Program-made: the position numbers and the translations under genes | DNA from: Pyropia yezoensis | Lineage: Eukaryota; Rhodophyta; Bangiophyceae; Bangiales; Bangiaceae | DNA length: 64,000 nt | Reading direction: 5' to 3' | Assembly (NCBI GenBank): GCA_009829735.1 | Contig: CM020619.1 | Coordinates: 24,391,554-24,455,553 of the forward strand | Notes under the pieces: generated by a model | The model's input: only the letters and a program-made list of their open reading frames with translations | Told to the model about the DNA's origin: nothing | Databases searched by the model: none | Shown: positions 11,615 to 22,980 of the stretch, piece by piece | How the letters are laid out: every line of letters starts with the position of its first letter | Numbering within the stretch: the first letter of the stretch is position 1

Positions 11615-12786
11615 CTCCGGGCAGCTGCCCGGATTGCTGTGAAGGGCTCACAGCAGCCACAGCAGCAGTATTGCAATGATGAAGTCCTTCCCACGTGGGC
11701 ACAGCAGCACAGCACAGATCGAGTGACGTGGCAAAGGTGCCCTCCGCCCTTCTTTCCACTTCATCTCCCCTGCTTTGGTCTCTGCCTTCCCGCACTGACG
11801 TCTTCCTTGCGACCGCCCCCGCATGTGCACAGAGCAGATGAGAAAGGACAGGCCGGGTCTGTCGCCAGGCTACCGCTAACCGCCCCCTCTCCGGGAACTT
11901 ATGTCGCCAGCCCAGCGCGGGCTGGACGCCTCTCCACGCTCGCGGGATGGAGAGACAACGCCCACTTGGCACGATCGCTGCCGGCTGCCCTGGCTGCGAT
12001 TAATGGTCCAACGGGCCGTAGGAAAGAGGACAGCTTGTCGCCAGAGGTGCAACCAGTTCTGGAGCTCTAAAACATGACAAAACGCCTCTCTTGATGTCTC
12101 CACGGACTGCTACTGATACGGCTGCTGTTGCTGCGAGGGTTCTGAGCAAATAAACACCAGTCTGGCCCCAGCCCCCTGCGCGACAGGCGGTGGAGCCCTT
12201 ACGGCTCTGTTTTGCTCTTTCACGGCAGCCCTGCACAGGCCCGCAACCGTGAGGGCCGAACCCTACAGTTCTGAATCCTACGTGCCGCACCGCGAGGCTG
12301 GTACCGGTGGGAGCGCCCCGCCCTTTCCCCAGGTCCCTGCCCGGCGTGCCGGGCAGGATCGCGAGTGAGGGACACCCAGTACCTCGCGGTTCACAGCGCT
12401 CGGGCAGTCCCGTCCCGCCTTTGCCTCCGCTCGTGTCCCGGGAGGCGGCCGGCGGGATACGAGGCCAACCAAGGGGGGCGCCGCGAAGCGTTTTGGCGCT
12501 GCGACTGACGCAGCACTGCCGTTCAGGGGCACTCGGCCGCCGCCCCCCCCCGCCCCGGTACTTTCGTGTTTTTGGAGCCTTGAGTGCTTTTTTGAAGTGT
12601 CTCAGGTGAAAGCACAACGAAGGCTCCGATCTTTTCAAAGCGCGATGCGCGTCAGCCCTCATTGTCAAAAAGAACGATCAGCGTCCCCAACGCTTTTCCC
12701 AACGCTGGTCTTGGGCACTCACAGAGAGCCAGGTCCCAGATTCTCCAAAGCGACCTGACTTGGAGCAGAACGCCGGCGCCAAACGT
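11615..12786 (+). repeat. Direct repeat, copy 2, starting exactly at the assembly gap
   Basis: Starts at the first base after the N run and matches 9948-11114 over its whole length. Copy 2 continues into unique sequence after 12786, so it is probably the contig that truly joins the rest of the element. Confidence 0.85.
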
Positions 12787-14198
12787 TCGCCGGCCCTGGA
12801 AAAGTGGAGCACACTTTTCATGCCGCGGGGCGTAGTCTGCTACGTACCGACTGAGCTCGCCCGACAGCGTGCGGGCCTAAAAAAGCACGGGAGAAAAGGG
12901 TGTACGCCCCACGCAATGAGGCCTTGGCTGCGCTACGTTGCAGGATGTTCCCCCTGGTTTTTTTTGCGTCACCAAAACCCCCTCGCTCTCCAGCTCCCTG
13001 CTCCCGGTCACCGCCCGTACCCCCCACCGCCGTCGGCATCCCGTCGCCTGCGGCCACTGCCACCCCACCGTCGTACGCGCCATCGTTGCCGCGCGCTTCC
13101 ATCGCCCGCCCCATCCTCCGCCGCGGCACCCGCCCCCGTCCCGCGACTCTCGGCGGCAAGAAAGCGGCAGCGGCAGCAAGGTCGGCGACGCGGCGGCGAC
13201 ACGGCGGCGGTGCTGTTGTGGGGGTGGCGGGGCTGTGTGGGGGGGAGCTGCAGGAGAGGCTGCGAGGGGGGGGCTGTGGCGGTGGTGGTGGGGGGGCTGC
13301 TGGCGGTGCGCGGCGGTGCGGTGGTCCTCTTCCCGCCTGGGAGCTGGTGCTCGTGGTGGTGGGGGGGGCCGCCGCTTTTTTTTTTTTGCCGCCGCCGCCA
13401 CCCCCGCCGCCGCCGCAGCGACCACCACGCCGGTGGCGCGGTGGGGCGTGGCTGCCGGCCGTGGCGGTTGCGGGGAGGGACAACCCCCGCGGTGGGGGCG
13501 GCAAGGCAGCGGCAGCAGAATCAAGATCGTCGTCGCGTCGGCGTCACGGCAGCGGTGCTGTTTGGGGGGGCGGGGGTGTGGGGGGGGTAATTGGGGGGAT
13601 GCTGTGGGGGGTGTGCTGTGCGGGTGCCGGTGGGGGGGCCATTGGAGGTGTGCGACGGTGTGATGGTCCTTTCTGGCTGGGTGCCGGCGCTCGTGGTTGT
13701 TGGGGGGGGCGATGGCAGCTTTTTTTTGCCACGGCCGCCCGCCGCCGCCGCCATCCCCACCGCCACGCCGGTCGCGCGGTGGGGCGTGGCTGCCGGCCGC
13801 GGAGGTCGTGGGGGGGTGACGACCCCCGCGGCGGCCGCGGCACGGAGGCGGCAACGGCGGCAAGGCCGGCGTCGCCCAGTTACCCCTATCCGCCCACGCC
13901 AAGCCCATGGCGTCTGCCTGCCGCGTCGCCAGACGTCGCGTGCTACCTGCCAGTGTGTCTCCTGTGGTGCGCTTGACTGTCCTCCTGTCTCATAGCTGGT
14001 GTGAGCGCCGCGGCTGCCGACGTTTTTTGATTCTTTGTGTTTCCTTTCTTGATTGTTTGCATCAGCCCGTCGTTTTTTCATGACCCCTCACTTTTCTACG
14101 TGCATTGTTTTGTGCTCTTTTCCTTGGCATTGTTTTTCTCTGTCCCATTGTTGAACATTGAAGGGCCTGTGAAGAACTTTCCAATGCCCGCGCCTGCC
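12494..14198 (+). repeat. Inner long inverted repeat, left arm (about 1.7 kb)
   Basis: Matches 20095-21814 in inverted orientation. The match begins at TGGCGCTGCGACTGACGCAG, where the two arms diverge outside, and ends near the shared segment GAACTTTCCAATGCCCGCG. It holds two full copies and a partial copy of the 350-bp module. Short indels separate the arms. With its partner it could form a hairpin stem of more than 1.5 kb. Confidence 0.75.
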
Positions 14199-15295
14199 CC
14201 TGCGCGGCCCCCGTTCCCGCGCCTCTCGGCGGCAAGAAAGCGGCAGCGGCAGCAAGGTCGGCGACGCGGCGGCGACACGGCGGCGGTGCTGTTGTGGGGG
14301 GTGGCGGGCTGGGGGGGGTGCTGCGGGAGAGGCTCCGGGGGGGGGTGCTGTGGGGGTGCTGGTGGTTGGGCTCCTGGCGGTGCGCGGCGGTGCGGTGGTC
14401 CTCTTCCCGCTGGGAGCTGGTGCTCGTGGTGGGGGGGGGCCGCGGCCTCTTTTTGCTGCCGCGCCGGCGCCACCCCCGCCGCCGCCGCAGCGACCACCAC
14501 GCCGGTGGCGCGGTGGGGCGTGGCTGCCGGCCGTGGCGGTTGCGGGAGAGAGACGACCCCCGCGGTGGTGGCGGCAAGGAAGCGGCAGCAGTGGCAAGGT
14601 GGGCGTCGCGGCGGCGTCACGGTGGCAGTGCTGTTGTGGGGGCGGCGGGGCTGTGGGGGAGGGTGATCCGGGGGATGCTGTGGGTGTACCGTGGTGGGTG
14701 CTGGTTGGGGGCCTGCTGGCGGTGTGTGGCGGTGCGGTGGTTCGTTTACCGCCTGGGGGCTGGGGCTCGAGGTGGTGTGGGGGACAGATGGTCCTTTTTT
14801 GTTCTGCCGCCGGCACACCTTCGCCGCGAACTCCACCCTCGCAGACGCCGCCGCCACCGCTGTGTCCACGCCGGTCGCGCCGTGAGGCCATGGCGGGAGC
14901 CATGGATGTCGCGGGGGATTGACAACCCCCGCCGTGGCTGCGGCAAGGAGGCGGTAGCGGCAGCAACGCCGGAGTCCTGCCTGCGTCATGGCACCCGCGC
15001 TGTGGTCGGGGGGGCGAGATTTGGGCGGGGGTGATCGGGGGGTTGCTCTGGGGGGGGGTAGAGTGGGGCGGTGCTGGTGGGGGTCCTGGTGGTGGTGCGT
15101 GGCGGAGCGGTGGTCCTCCTTCCGGCTGGGCGCTGGTCCTCGTGGTGGTAGGGGAGGGCGACGGCAGTTGTTTTTTTCCGCGGGGGGTTCATTTGAGGGC
15201 AAGTGGGGCGCGCCGAGCGAGGGGGTTGGTGGTGGAGAGTCGTCGGTGGTGGTAGCAACGACCGACACGTGTGTGCTTTCCTCTGCGGCCGGCGG
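13151..15295 (+). repeat. Array of roughly 350-bp diverged tandem modules
   Basis: Modules beginning GGCGGCAAGAAAGCGGCAGC or a close variant start near 13153, 13497, 13846 (partial), 14228, 14568 and 14937. Each runs through a G-rich part, a CTGGGAGCTGGTGCTCG-like part, a T-run, GCC-rich DNA and a GGCGTGGCTGCCGGCCG segment. The first three lie in the left inner repeat. The last three lie between it and the transposase gene. Inverted modules occur at about 20440-21160. No credible protein is encoded. Confidence 0.65.
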
Positions 15296-15395
15296 ATGCG
15301 CTCCATGGGCGCTTTCCCATCGTCCCTTCTATGATGGGCCCCGGGTTACTCCTATCCGTGCGCGCCGCCAGTGAGTGTTCATCAAGAATGCAATT

Positions 15396-16505
15396 TCACA
15401 TCTCTGCGATAACGTCAGGCCCTCCCATCAACCCGTCAACGTGTAAATCCTGTCGCAGCCATTCGCGATACACGCGACCAAACTGACCCGCGCATTGCTC
15501 TCTGGAAATGCTCGCGAGGCCCACCTCCATCATCAACCGGACATTTTTCCCCATCAAGGAACCGTCAGGCATGGTCACGCCGCCCAGCCGGTCATCCGCC
15601 GACTCCGCCGAGAGCCACGCCTTCAAATTGGAGAAGACCCCCTCAACCGGCGCAAAGTCGGGAGAGTAGGGGGGCAGGCGCAGGACGAGGATGCCGTATT
15701 CTCGAGCAAGATCGTCGCACTCGTCGGAGTGGATAGCCGCATTGTCGATGAGCAGCACCGACCTCGGCTCCTGCTCGGTCCATCGATTAGCCGGCAGGTC
15801 TGGGTTCCACATGCCCATACTGGGAGCCAGGCGGTGGATAAAAAAGGCCCAGTCCAGGGAGCAGTAGGCCGGAGGCACTGCGCACGTCAGCGTCTCAACC
15901 ACGCCGTCAATAGACACAGCCGCCATGGTAGAAAAGCGGGGGGTTTGGCGAGGGTCCGCAATGAGAGCCTCATCGCGTCTCCCGCGAAGCGCCCACCCGT
16001 ACCGCCGGTAGTCGGTAGACCCGTCCTTGTGGACCTCATCAGCGCTCACGATGCACTTGATGGGCACGCGCCTGATGGCGCGGCCGAACGCGCGGCGGCG
16101 CTGGACGTCGCGCTCTCGGAAGTGCGTGATGATCTTTTTGTGCGTGTAGCCCACGGCAGAGAGTACGCGCAGCACAGTGGACGGCGAGTGAGGGAGCCCC
16201 TCCCACCCAGGCAGCCCAGACAGGTGCCTCAAGGTCACTGAGATCTCTCCGAGGAAGGCCTCGGGAGAGTCGACGATCAGCGCCGTCACGGCCTGCAAAA
16301 AGTTGGGGTTGAAAACGGCACAGTCAAAGTGCCGCTGGCCCAGGGAGTCGTCAGGCCAGAACGATCCCGTCTTTTTGTAGACATCGAGCCAGCGCCACAC
16401 GGTAGCCGAGCCGACACCACCCAGGCGCGCTGCTTCAGGCTGCGACATTTCTCCGGCAATGAGCCAGGAGAGGACCAGGACGCGGCGGTCCTCCGGAAAC
16501 GTCAT
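15396..16505 (-). CDS. IS630/Tc1-mariner-type DDE transposase
   Basis: About 369 residues from the ATG at 16505 to a TGA at 15396-15398. The frame continues upstream only with non-ATG codons. An N-terminal helix-turn-helix is seen (EMSQPEAARLGGVGSATVWRWL), then a linker with a second HTH-like part. The catalytic domain has the first Asp in CIVSADEVHK, the second in SVLLIDNAAIH and the Glu in YSPDFAPVEGVFSNLK. By my count 33 residues separate the last two, close to the DD34E of IS630. The gene appears intact. It would cut at the element's terminal repeats and insert into TA. It sits near the centre of the element, divergent from the accessory gene with about 970 bp between the start codons. 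Confidence 0.9.
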   Translation of the reverse strand: MTFPEDRRVLVLSWLIAGEMSQPEAARLGGVGSATVWRWLDVYKKTGSFWPDDSLGQRHFDCAVFNPNFLQAVTALIVDSPEAFLGEISVTLRHLSGLPGWEGLPHSPSTVLRVLSAVGYTHKKIITHFRERDVQRRRAFGRAIRRVPIKCIVSADEVHKDGSTDYRRYGWALRGRRDEALIADPRQTPRFSTMAAVSIDGVVETLTCAVPPAYCSLDWAFFIHRLAPSMGMWNPDLPANRWTEQEPRSVLLIDNAAIHSDECDDLAREYGILVLRLPPYSPDFAPVEGVFSNLKAWLSAESADDRLGGVTMPDGSLMGKNVRLMMEVGLASISREQCAGQFGRVYREWLRQDLHVDGLMGGPDVIAEM

Positions 16506-17477
16506 AGCGTCTGAGAAAAAAGCCGTCTTGGACGCGGCAGGGCAACGCGAGCTCGTCGGCACGGAGCGGAGCCAGGGGTAGACGCAGTGGTGGAATAAGG
16601 GTTTGTGAAGGGGCTGTGCGGCTGCCTAGCCGGCTGGGAACGGGAAAGGTAAGGGGAAAGGCAGGCAAGTGGGTGTCGCGCACGAGAGTGGAAAAGCGAG
16701 CGCTGAGACAGAGGGCCTGGCCTGGGCGTCAGGCAGCACCCAGCAACCGCGTGAGTGCTTCCCGTGCTGCCGCCAGGCGCTCGCCACGAGAAGTGAATGG
16801 GCGATTGTAAAAAGTGAAAAGTGACGAGAACACCGACTGACAGGTCCGGGAAGTCTGGCACCCATGCATGCGAGCAAAGAATCGACCTACGTTTTGGCGC
16901 TGTGGGATTTCTCTGGGAGAAGCCCTGTCAAACTTCAAAAACACTGTGCCGGTCGTCCATTGGTCAATCAGATCAGTTTGCGCTCCCACGCATGTCCTTC
17001 CCAGTCGAGCTGCTTCTGTGTCCACTGCCCTTCTGGAAGGTCCAGAGGTCCCTTCTCCGGCGGGGCGGTGCCTCAGGGTGAGTTGCCATAAGCAAAAAAA
17101 AACGTCTACGTTCAGGGATGGCCTGAAGGGCATCGACCATGTTTTGCCTGACATTCTCCTCGTCCTTCCCAGTCAGGCTGCACCGCGCCACCCCACACCC
17201 CAGGGGGCCTCGCACTGCCTCGACGGGGCCCCCCCTCTGCCCCTAACGCAGCTTGCCGCGCACGGCGCGTCCCCACCCGCCGTCCCCACCTTGTGCCACT
17301 GTCCACAACGCGCTCCTGGGGCCGCGCCCCCACAACCCCACCGTCGCTTCCCCACGAGTCCGCTGCCTGACGCCTCAGGTCTGGCGAGCCTCTCGCCGCG
17401 CTTCCTCTCACCTCCTTCGCGCTTCCGTGCTCGGCGGCACTTCCTGCTTGTGTGGGGACCCTTGGAGACTCCCTCCG
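16506..17477. promoter_or_regulatory. Divergent intergenic region between transposase and accessory gene
   Basis: About 970 bp separate the two start codons, so promoters for both genes should lie here. The central part (about 16800-17100) is less GC-rich than its surroundings. No specific box could be assigned. Confidence 0.4.
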
Positions 17478-19121
17478 ATGGCCGCACGCCGGCGCGGCCA
17501 TCCCACGTGCGGGTTTTGCGGTTTTCAGGCGGCGGAGGGAACGCCCAAGCATGACGCTCGCAACTGCGACATGGCGACTGTGGAGTGTCGCTGCAACCTG
17601 CAGCCGGGAGATGCGCTTCTCTTGGGCCCTGCGGGCTGTGACTCTAAGTCGTGCCCACGCAGCGACTCGTCCAAGAAGCAGTTGCGCTGCGCCCTCTGTC
17701 TTCAAGATGGTCACGAGCCGATGACCATCCGTTATGGGGCAATTTATGAGACGGTACGTTATCGCCTGGCGCAAGCAGTGGCGTGCACGAGCGAGAGGTT
17801 CCAGAAGAGAAGGGAGCTGGTGGTACAGTACCTCAAACGTGGTGCGGGGGAGCACGCTGCGGCGGGGGCGGTGGCAGGATCAGCCAGGGGGGGGGGGGGG
17901 GGGGGGGGGACGAGGCGAACTCCCCATGTGGCACACGTCCCATCATGGTGCCGTATGCAGAGCGTGTCAATGGTACTTTCCACTCCCTTTTTCGTTGGCA
18001 CGTAGTCTGACTTTCGTCTCGACGTTTTGTGAGCTTTCAACAACCCATCCTGTTTTTTTTTTATTCACGCGAGTCATTCACGTGCCCTCCAGGCTGTGGT
18101 GAAAGACCGCAACGTCGTACGGCGGAAGCGAGCTTTTCGTTTGACGCCGGCAGTCATGGTGTGCAACGCGCCCAGCTTGACCGCCGAGTACATCCAGCTG
18201 GCGCGCGTGGCGAGCCAGACGCGTTACGCTGCGCATGCTGCCGCTGCGCGCAAGCTCGCAGCCACGAAGGCACGCCTCCACACTGCGCACGAGGCGGGGG
18301 GGACCAGCAGCAGCAGCTCTGTTGAGGAGGGGGGGAGGGGCGGTGGGCCTGCTGCCGCCGTGCCGTCCCGTCGAAAGGCGCTTTCAGAGGTTGAATGCAT
18401 GTCTGTTGACCTGGACAACCTGGCGGAGATTGCCAGCAGAAGCGGAAAGAGCTCGTCGACGACGCACAAGGACAACATGGCGGTCCTGCGCGCCGCTTAC
18501 CAGCGACGCGTTGCTGGGAAGTCTCCCGTTGCAGCAAAGCTACTGGCGGCCGCCGACCAGTCTGGAGGCCTGCCTGCCCCCCCTCCAGACGCCGATGCAG
18601 AGGGTGGACGCGGTGCACTGGTCGCCGGGGGAGACCCCCTGCGGCAGATCCAGCGCTGCTTATCTGCCCAGGCGGCCTCTCGATCAGCCACGCGTGCGAT
18701 GGTTCTGGGGTCCTCGCCGATGCAGCTGCGCGGGCCGAGCAGCCGTGACGGTGGGCGGCTGGGGGCCAATGGTGTTGTTGATACACTTGGGATTGTTGAG
18801 GATGGTGCCGCAGCCGCAGGTGCTGCGCCCGACTTGCCTGTGTCGAGGTATGGGCGGGTTGTGGACATGGATGGGGCTGGTGTGTTCACCGTATTCGAGG
18901 AGGACTACCAGCCGAAGACAGACGTGGCGTACTTGGACCTGGTCAAGAAGGTAATGATCAATGAACGGCTGTCTGGGATGGTCGTTGTGGGGGAGGGTAC
19001 TACCGTCCACGAGCTGGTCGATCTTTTTCGCCCCGCCATGACGAGCGCCGACCAGTGGTCCTTTGGTCAAAGGAAGGCCCTCGAGTCGTTCTTCCGTCGT
19101 TGCCGCTCTGGGCGCTCTTGA
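17478..19121 (+). CDS. Two-exon accessory protein of the giant element, N-terminal zinc-binding motif
   Basis: Exon 1 is 17478-17753. The intron at 17754-18092 (GTACGT...CTCCAG) contains a G-run. Exon 2 is 18093-19121, ending in TGA. Both junctions are phase 0; the product is about 434 residues. The N-terminus has C11-x2-C14-x10-H25-x4-C30, then C37-x-C39, C54, C59 and C71-x2-C74 with a nearby His, so two zinc sites are likely. After the splice comes a basic patch (VVKDRNVVRRKRAFRL), then Ala-rich helices, an acidic or Ser-rich linker and a C-terminal domain (TDVAYLDLVKKVMINERLSG). I do not recognise the family. Its place inside the terminal repeats and its divergence from the transposase suggest a DNA-binding partner or regulator of transposition; that is inference. 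Confidence 0.7.
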
Positions 19122-20094
19122 GGGTCTTGTGCTTTTCATGGATTTTCCCCTCGCGGGTTATGGCATTTTGCCTTTCATGTCAGATATTTCGCCACCTCCA
19201 AACTTTTGCAGCCGCTTTCGTCACATCACGATGGCCCTCGGACCGTCCTATGTCCGCGCGCGCTCGCTTGCGCATTGCCCCGCTCGCCAACACCTCGCCG
19301 GCCTCTCCCCCGTGCGTTTCCCTGCCACATCACCGCGCCCTACTCTGTTCACTTATTGCCCTCACTTGTCTGGTGAACCCCACCTTCGCACAACCGCTTA
19401 GTCATGCAGCAGTCTGTCCGAGACAATTCTAGAGGCAGTCTCTCGCGCTCTCCACTTCCCTCCAGCATATACAAGCGGCCGTGCCCATGCGCGCTTCAGA
19501 GTACAGCACGGCGCGCAGCACGATTGCCAATGTGGGTCGCCCCAGCACAAGCTGCCGATAAAAGCTGGATACCGATCGTCAACGGTACGGAGCGCGAAGG
19601 CATGCATGCAGGCCTGCAGGTACACTAAGCTCCAATGCTACGTCTGCGGAGTATCGAACCCGTCACACCCCGCCCGCCATGAATCGCCTATACCAGTGCA
19701 ACCGAAAGCAAGTAAACAACCGTCCCCCGATACACACACTCACAAGTCACGAGGCGAGTTCCCATCCAGTACCGCTTCTGCTGCCGACCCGCCGCGTTCT
19801 CACGCCACTCAAAAGCGGCGCTGCCGCCACTGGATGGTTTGGATCCCTGTACCGACCATCGCAGAGTGGCGATGCAGGTCGTGCTCCGTCGCCTCCGTCA
19901 AAAGTTGGCCAATCGGCAATCAGGGGGAAGGTCCTCTGTGACGTGCGGCACAAGCTCCCCCCGCGTGCGTGCGGTGCAGCTGGGCGACGCGCTCTTTCCT
20001 TTCCTGCAACTGCGCCGGGTGGTTGACCGCGTCGGCGCAACAAGCAAGTGTCGATGAGCATGCGAGGTCGACGCGGGTGGAGCGCAGCAGCGGA
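19122..20094. other. Non-coding interior of the giant element
   Basis: Between the accessory gene and the right inner repeat. GC is lower than in host genes. No supported gene. Confidence 0.4.
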
Positions 20095-21814
20095 CGCGGG
20101 CATTGGAAAGTTCTTCACAGGCCCTTCAATGTTCAACAATGGGACAGAGAAAAACAATGCCAAGGAAAAGAGCACAAAACAATGCACGTAGAAAAGTGAG
20201 GGGTCATGAAAAACGACGGGCTGATGCAAAGAATCAAGAAAGGAAACACAAAGAATCAAAAAACGTCGGCAGCCGCGGCGCTCACACCAGCTATGAGACA
20301 GGAGGACAATCAATCGCACCACAGGAGACACACTGGCAGGTAGCACGCGACGTCTGGCGACGCGGCAGGCAGACGCCATGGGCTTGGCGTGGGCGGATAC
20401 GGGTAACTGGGCGACGCCGGCCTTGCCGCCGCTGCCGCCTCCGTGCCGCGGCCGCCGCGGGGGTCGTCACCCCCCCACGACCTCCGCGGCCGGCAGCCAC
20501 GCCCCACCGCGCGACCGGCGTGGCGGTGGGGATGGCGGCGGCGGCGGTGGCGGCCGCGGCAAAAAAAAGCTGCCATCGCCCCCCCCAACAACCACGAGCG
20601 CCGGCACCCAGCCAGAAAGAGGACCATCACACCGTCGCACACCTCCAATGGCCCCCCCACCGGCACTCCGCACAGCACACCCCCGCACAGCATCCCCCCG
20701 ATTACCCCCCCCTACAACCGCGCCCCCCCCCACAACAGCACTGCCACCGTGACGCCGCCGCGACGCCCACCTTGCCACTGCTGCCGCTTCCTTGCCGCCA
20801 CCACCGCGGGAGTCGTCTCTCTCCCGCAACCGCCACGGCCGGCAGCCAAGCCCCACCGCGCCACCGGCGTGGTGGTCGCTGCGGCGGCGGCGGGGGTGGC
20901 GGCGGCGGCGGCAGCAAAAAGAGGCCGCGGCCCCCCCCCACCACCACGAGCACCAGCTCCCAGCGGGAAGAGGACCACCGCACCGCCGCGCACCACCAGG
21001 AGCCCAACCACCAGCACCCCCCACAGCACCCCCCCCCCGGAGCCTCTCCCGCAGCACCCCCCCCCAACAGCCCCGCCACCCCCCACAACAGCACCGTCGC
21101 CGTGTCGCCGCCGCGTCGCCGACCTTGCTGCCGCTGCCGCTTTCTTGCCGCCGAGAGTCGCGGGGACGGGGGCGGGTGCCGCTGCGGAGGATGGGGCGGG
21201 GCGATGGAAGCGCGCGGCAACGATGGCGCGTACGACGGTGGGGTGGCAGTGGCCGCAGGCGACGGGATGCCGACGGCGGTGGGGGGGTACGGGCGGTGAC
21301 CGGGAGCAGGGAGCTGGAGAGCGAGGGGGTTTTGGTGACGCAAAAAAACCAGGGGGAACATCCTGCAACGTAGCGCAGCCAAGGCCTCATTGCGTGGGGC
21401 GTACACCCTTTTCTCCCGTGCTTTTTTAGGCCCGCACGCTGTCGGGCGAGCTCAGTCGGTACGTAGCAGACTACGCCCCGCGGCATGAAAAGTGTGCTCC
21501 ACTTTTCCAGGGCCGGCGAACGTTTGGCGCCGGCGTTCTGCTCCAAGTCAGGGCGCTTTGGAAAATCTGGGACCTGGCTCTCTGTGAGTGCCCAAGACCA
21601 GCGTTGGGAAAAGCGTTGGGGACGCTGATCGTTCTTTTTGACAATGAGGGCTGACGCGCATCGCGCTTTGAAAAGATCAGAGCCTTCGTTGTGCTTTCAC
21701 CTGAGACACTTCAAAAAAGCACTCAGGAGGCTCCAAAAACACAAAAGTACCGGGGCGGGGGGGGGCGGCGGCCGAGTGCCCCTGAACGGCAGTGCTGCGT
21801 CAGTCGCAGCGCCA
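20095..21814 (-). repeat. Inner long inverted repeat, right arm (about 1.7 kb)
   Basis: Inverted partner of 12494-14198. The outer edge at 21814 is sharp: beyond it the sequence (ATGCCCTCGCCTCGCCC) has no counterpart on the left. It encloses, with the left arm, about 5.9 kb that contains the transposase and accessory genes. Confidence 0.75.
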
Positions 21815-22980
21815 TGCCCTCGCCTCGCCCCTTTCCCCCTTCCCCCTTCCCCTCTTTCTCCCATCCAGCCCACCGTCATGGAGAATTCAAGGGGTAGCAG
21901 CGGAGGTACGAGGCTGCTCGTGACCAGTAACAGTGTGCGCCGCCCACTCCAGTGATCACCTGCGACCTGGTGGCCGCGGGGCGCCGGGCGCAGCATACAG
22001 AGTCCGCTGGTGCCGTCTCCGCGTGGCCGCTCCGAGGGCTAATGCCGCTGCCAGTTTAGTATGGTTGTACGCCCGCTCTGGATGTAGCATGGGGGGGGGG
22101 GGTGTCTAATTCTACCGGCGCCACGAGGCAGCAGCACAGAGTCGCCTGGTCAGGCGGCGTGCTCTCATCGCCCGGCATTCCCAGACAATCCCTTCGTCAC
22201 GTGGTCGTCCAGGTGGAAGAAATCCGCGAAGGCAGGCCCTGTCGTGAGGAGCGGGCAAGCTGTGTCACCGTCAAAAGGGGGGAGGGGAGGACGGAAAGCG
22301 GCCGCCAGTCGGCAGCATCTGGCTTTAGGCAGTGGGGGGAGGGGCACAGAGGACCGCAGGGGAGAGCGTTCATTGCCCTCACCACTCTTGATACTCACAG
22401 CGACGGGAGGCGGGGCGGCTTCTCCCGCAGGACCTGCTGGACTGAGGAATGGAGGCGGTGCGCCGCATCGAGGCGAGGTTTTTCGGGGTCCCCACAGCCA
22501 GTTCCAGTAACTTTGATCAACTTTGTCCACCTAGGGGACTCCAGGGGTAAACGGAGAGAGCGGGAAGAGTTTTTTGTGGGGGCAGGTGGTGAGACGTTGG
22601 GAAAAGGGGAAGGGAGGAAGCAAAGCGAAGTGAGCAAAGCGAAGCATCACTGTGTGGAGCTCGCCGTGAAGGCGGCGATGGCGGCAGCCGTGTAAAAAAG
22701 GCTGTTGGTGTTGCTGGCGGGGTGGAGCACGTGGCAGCGGCGGCGGAGCTGAGGTCGGGCATTGGGTGGCCAGCAACGTCGGCGGTGTGCGTGGCGGCCG
22801 TAGCGATGGGGAGGCGACCCCTGCGGCATCCCCAGGAACAGCCGTGCCGCGGTGACTGAGATGGAAGCGCAATGCTGCAACGTATCAAGCGCAGGCTGAG
22901 GCGGGGAGCGCCGAGGAGCGAGGGATGCCACTCGAGGCTGGGATTGGCTGGCAAGAAAACTGCATTTTCTGTAAGCAATG
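21815..22980. other. Right subterminal region of the giant element, no gene supported
   Basis: Unique to the right side. It does not match the corresponding left subterminal DNA in inverted orientation, so the two sides of the element are not symmetrical outside the inner repeats. A short poly-G run lies near 22091-22100. Confidence 0.4.

Noticed and set aside
9948..12786. LTR retrotransposon with two 1.17-kb direct repeats
   Set aside because: The copies abut an N gap on both inner sides, no gag/pol-like frame lies between them, and the second copy overlaps the inverted repeat of the DNA transposon.
16826..17100. Overlapping short frames between the transposase and accessory gene
   Set aside because: All short and motif-free; the interval is better explained as a divergent promoter region.
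20103..21299. Long plus-strand open frame of about 398 codons
   Set aside because: It is the reverse complement of the left inner repeat and reads through tandem modules; composition is His/Pro/Arg-rich with no domain.
22102..22695. Plus-strand open frame of 197 codons right of the inner repeat
   Set aside because: No ATG-supported start, no motif, inside the transposon's subterminal region.
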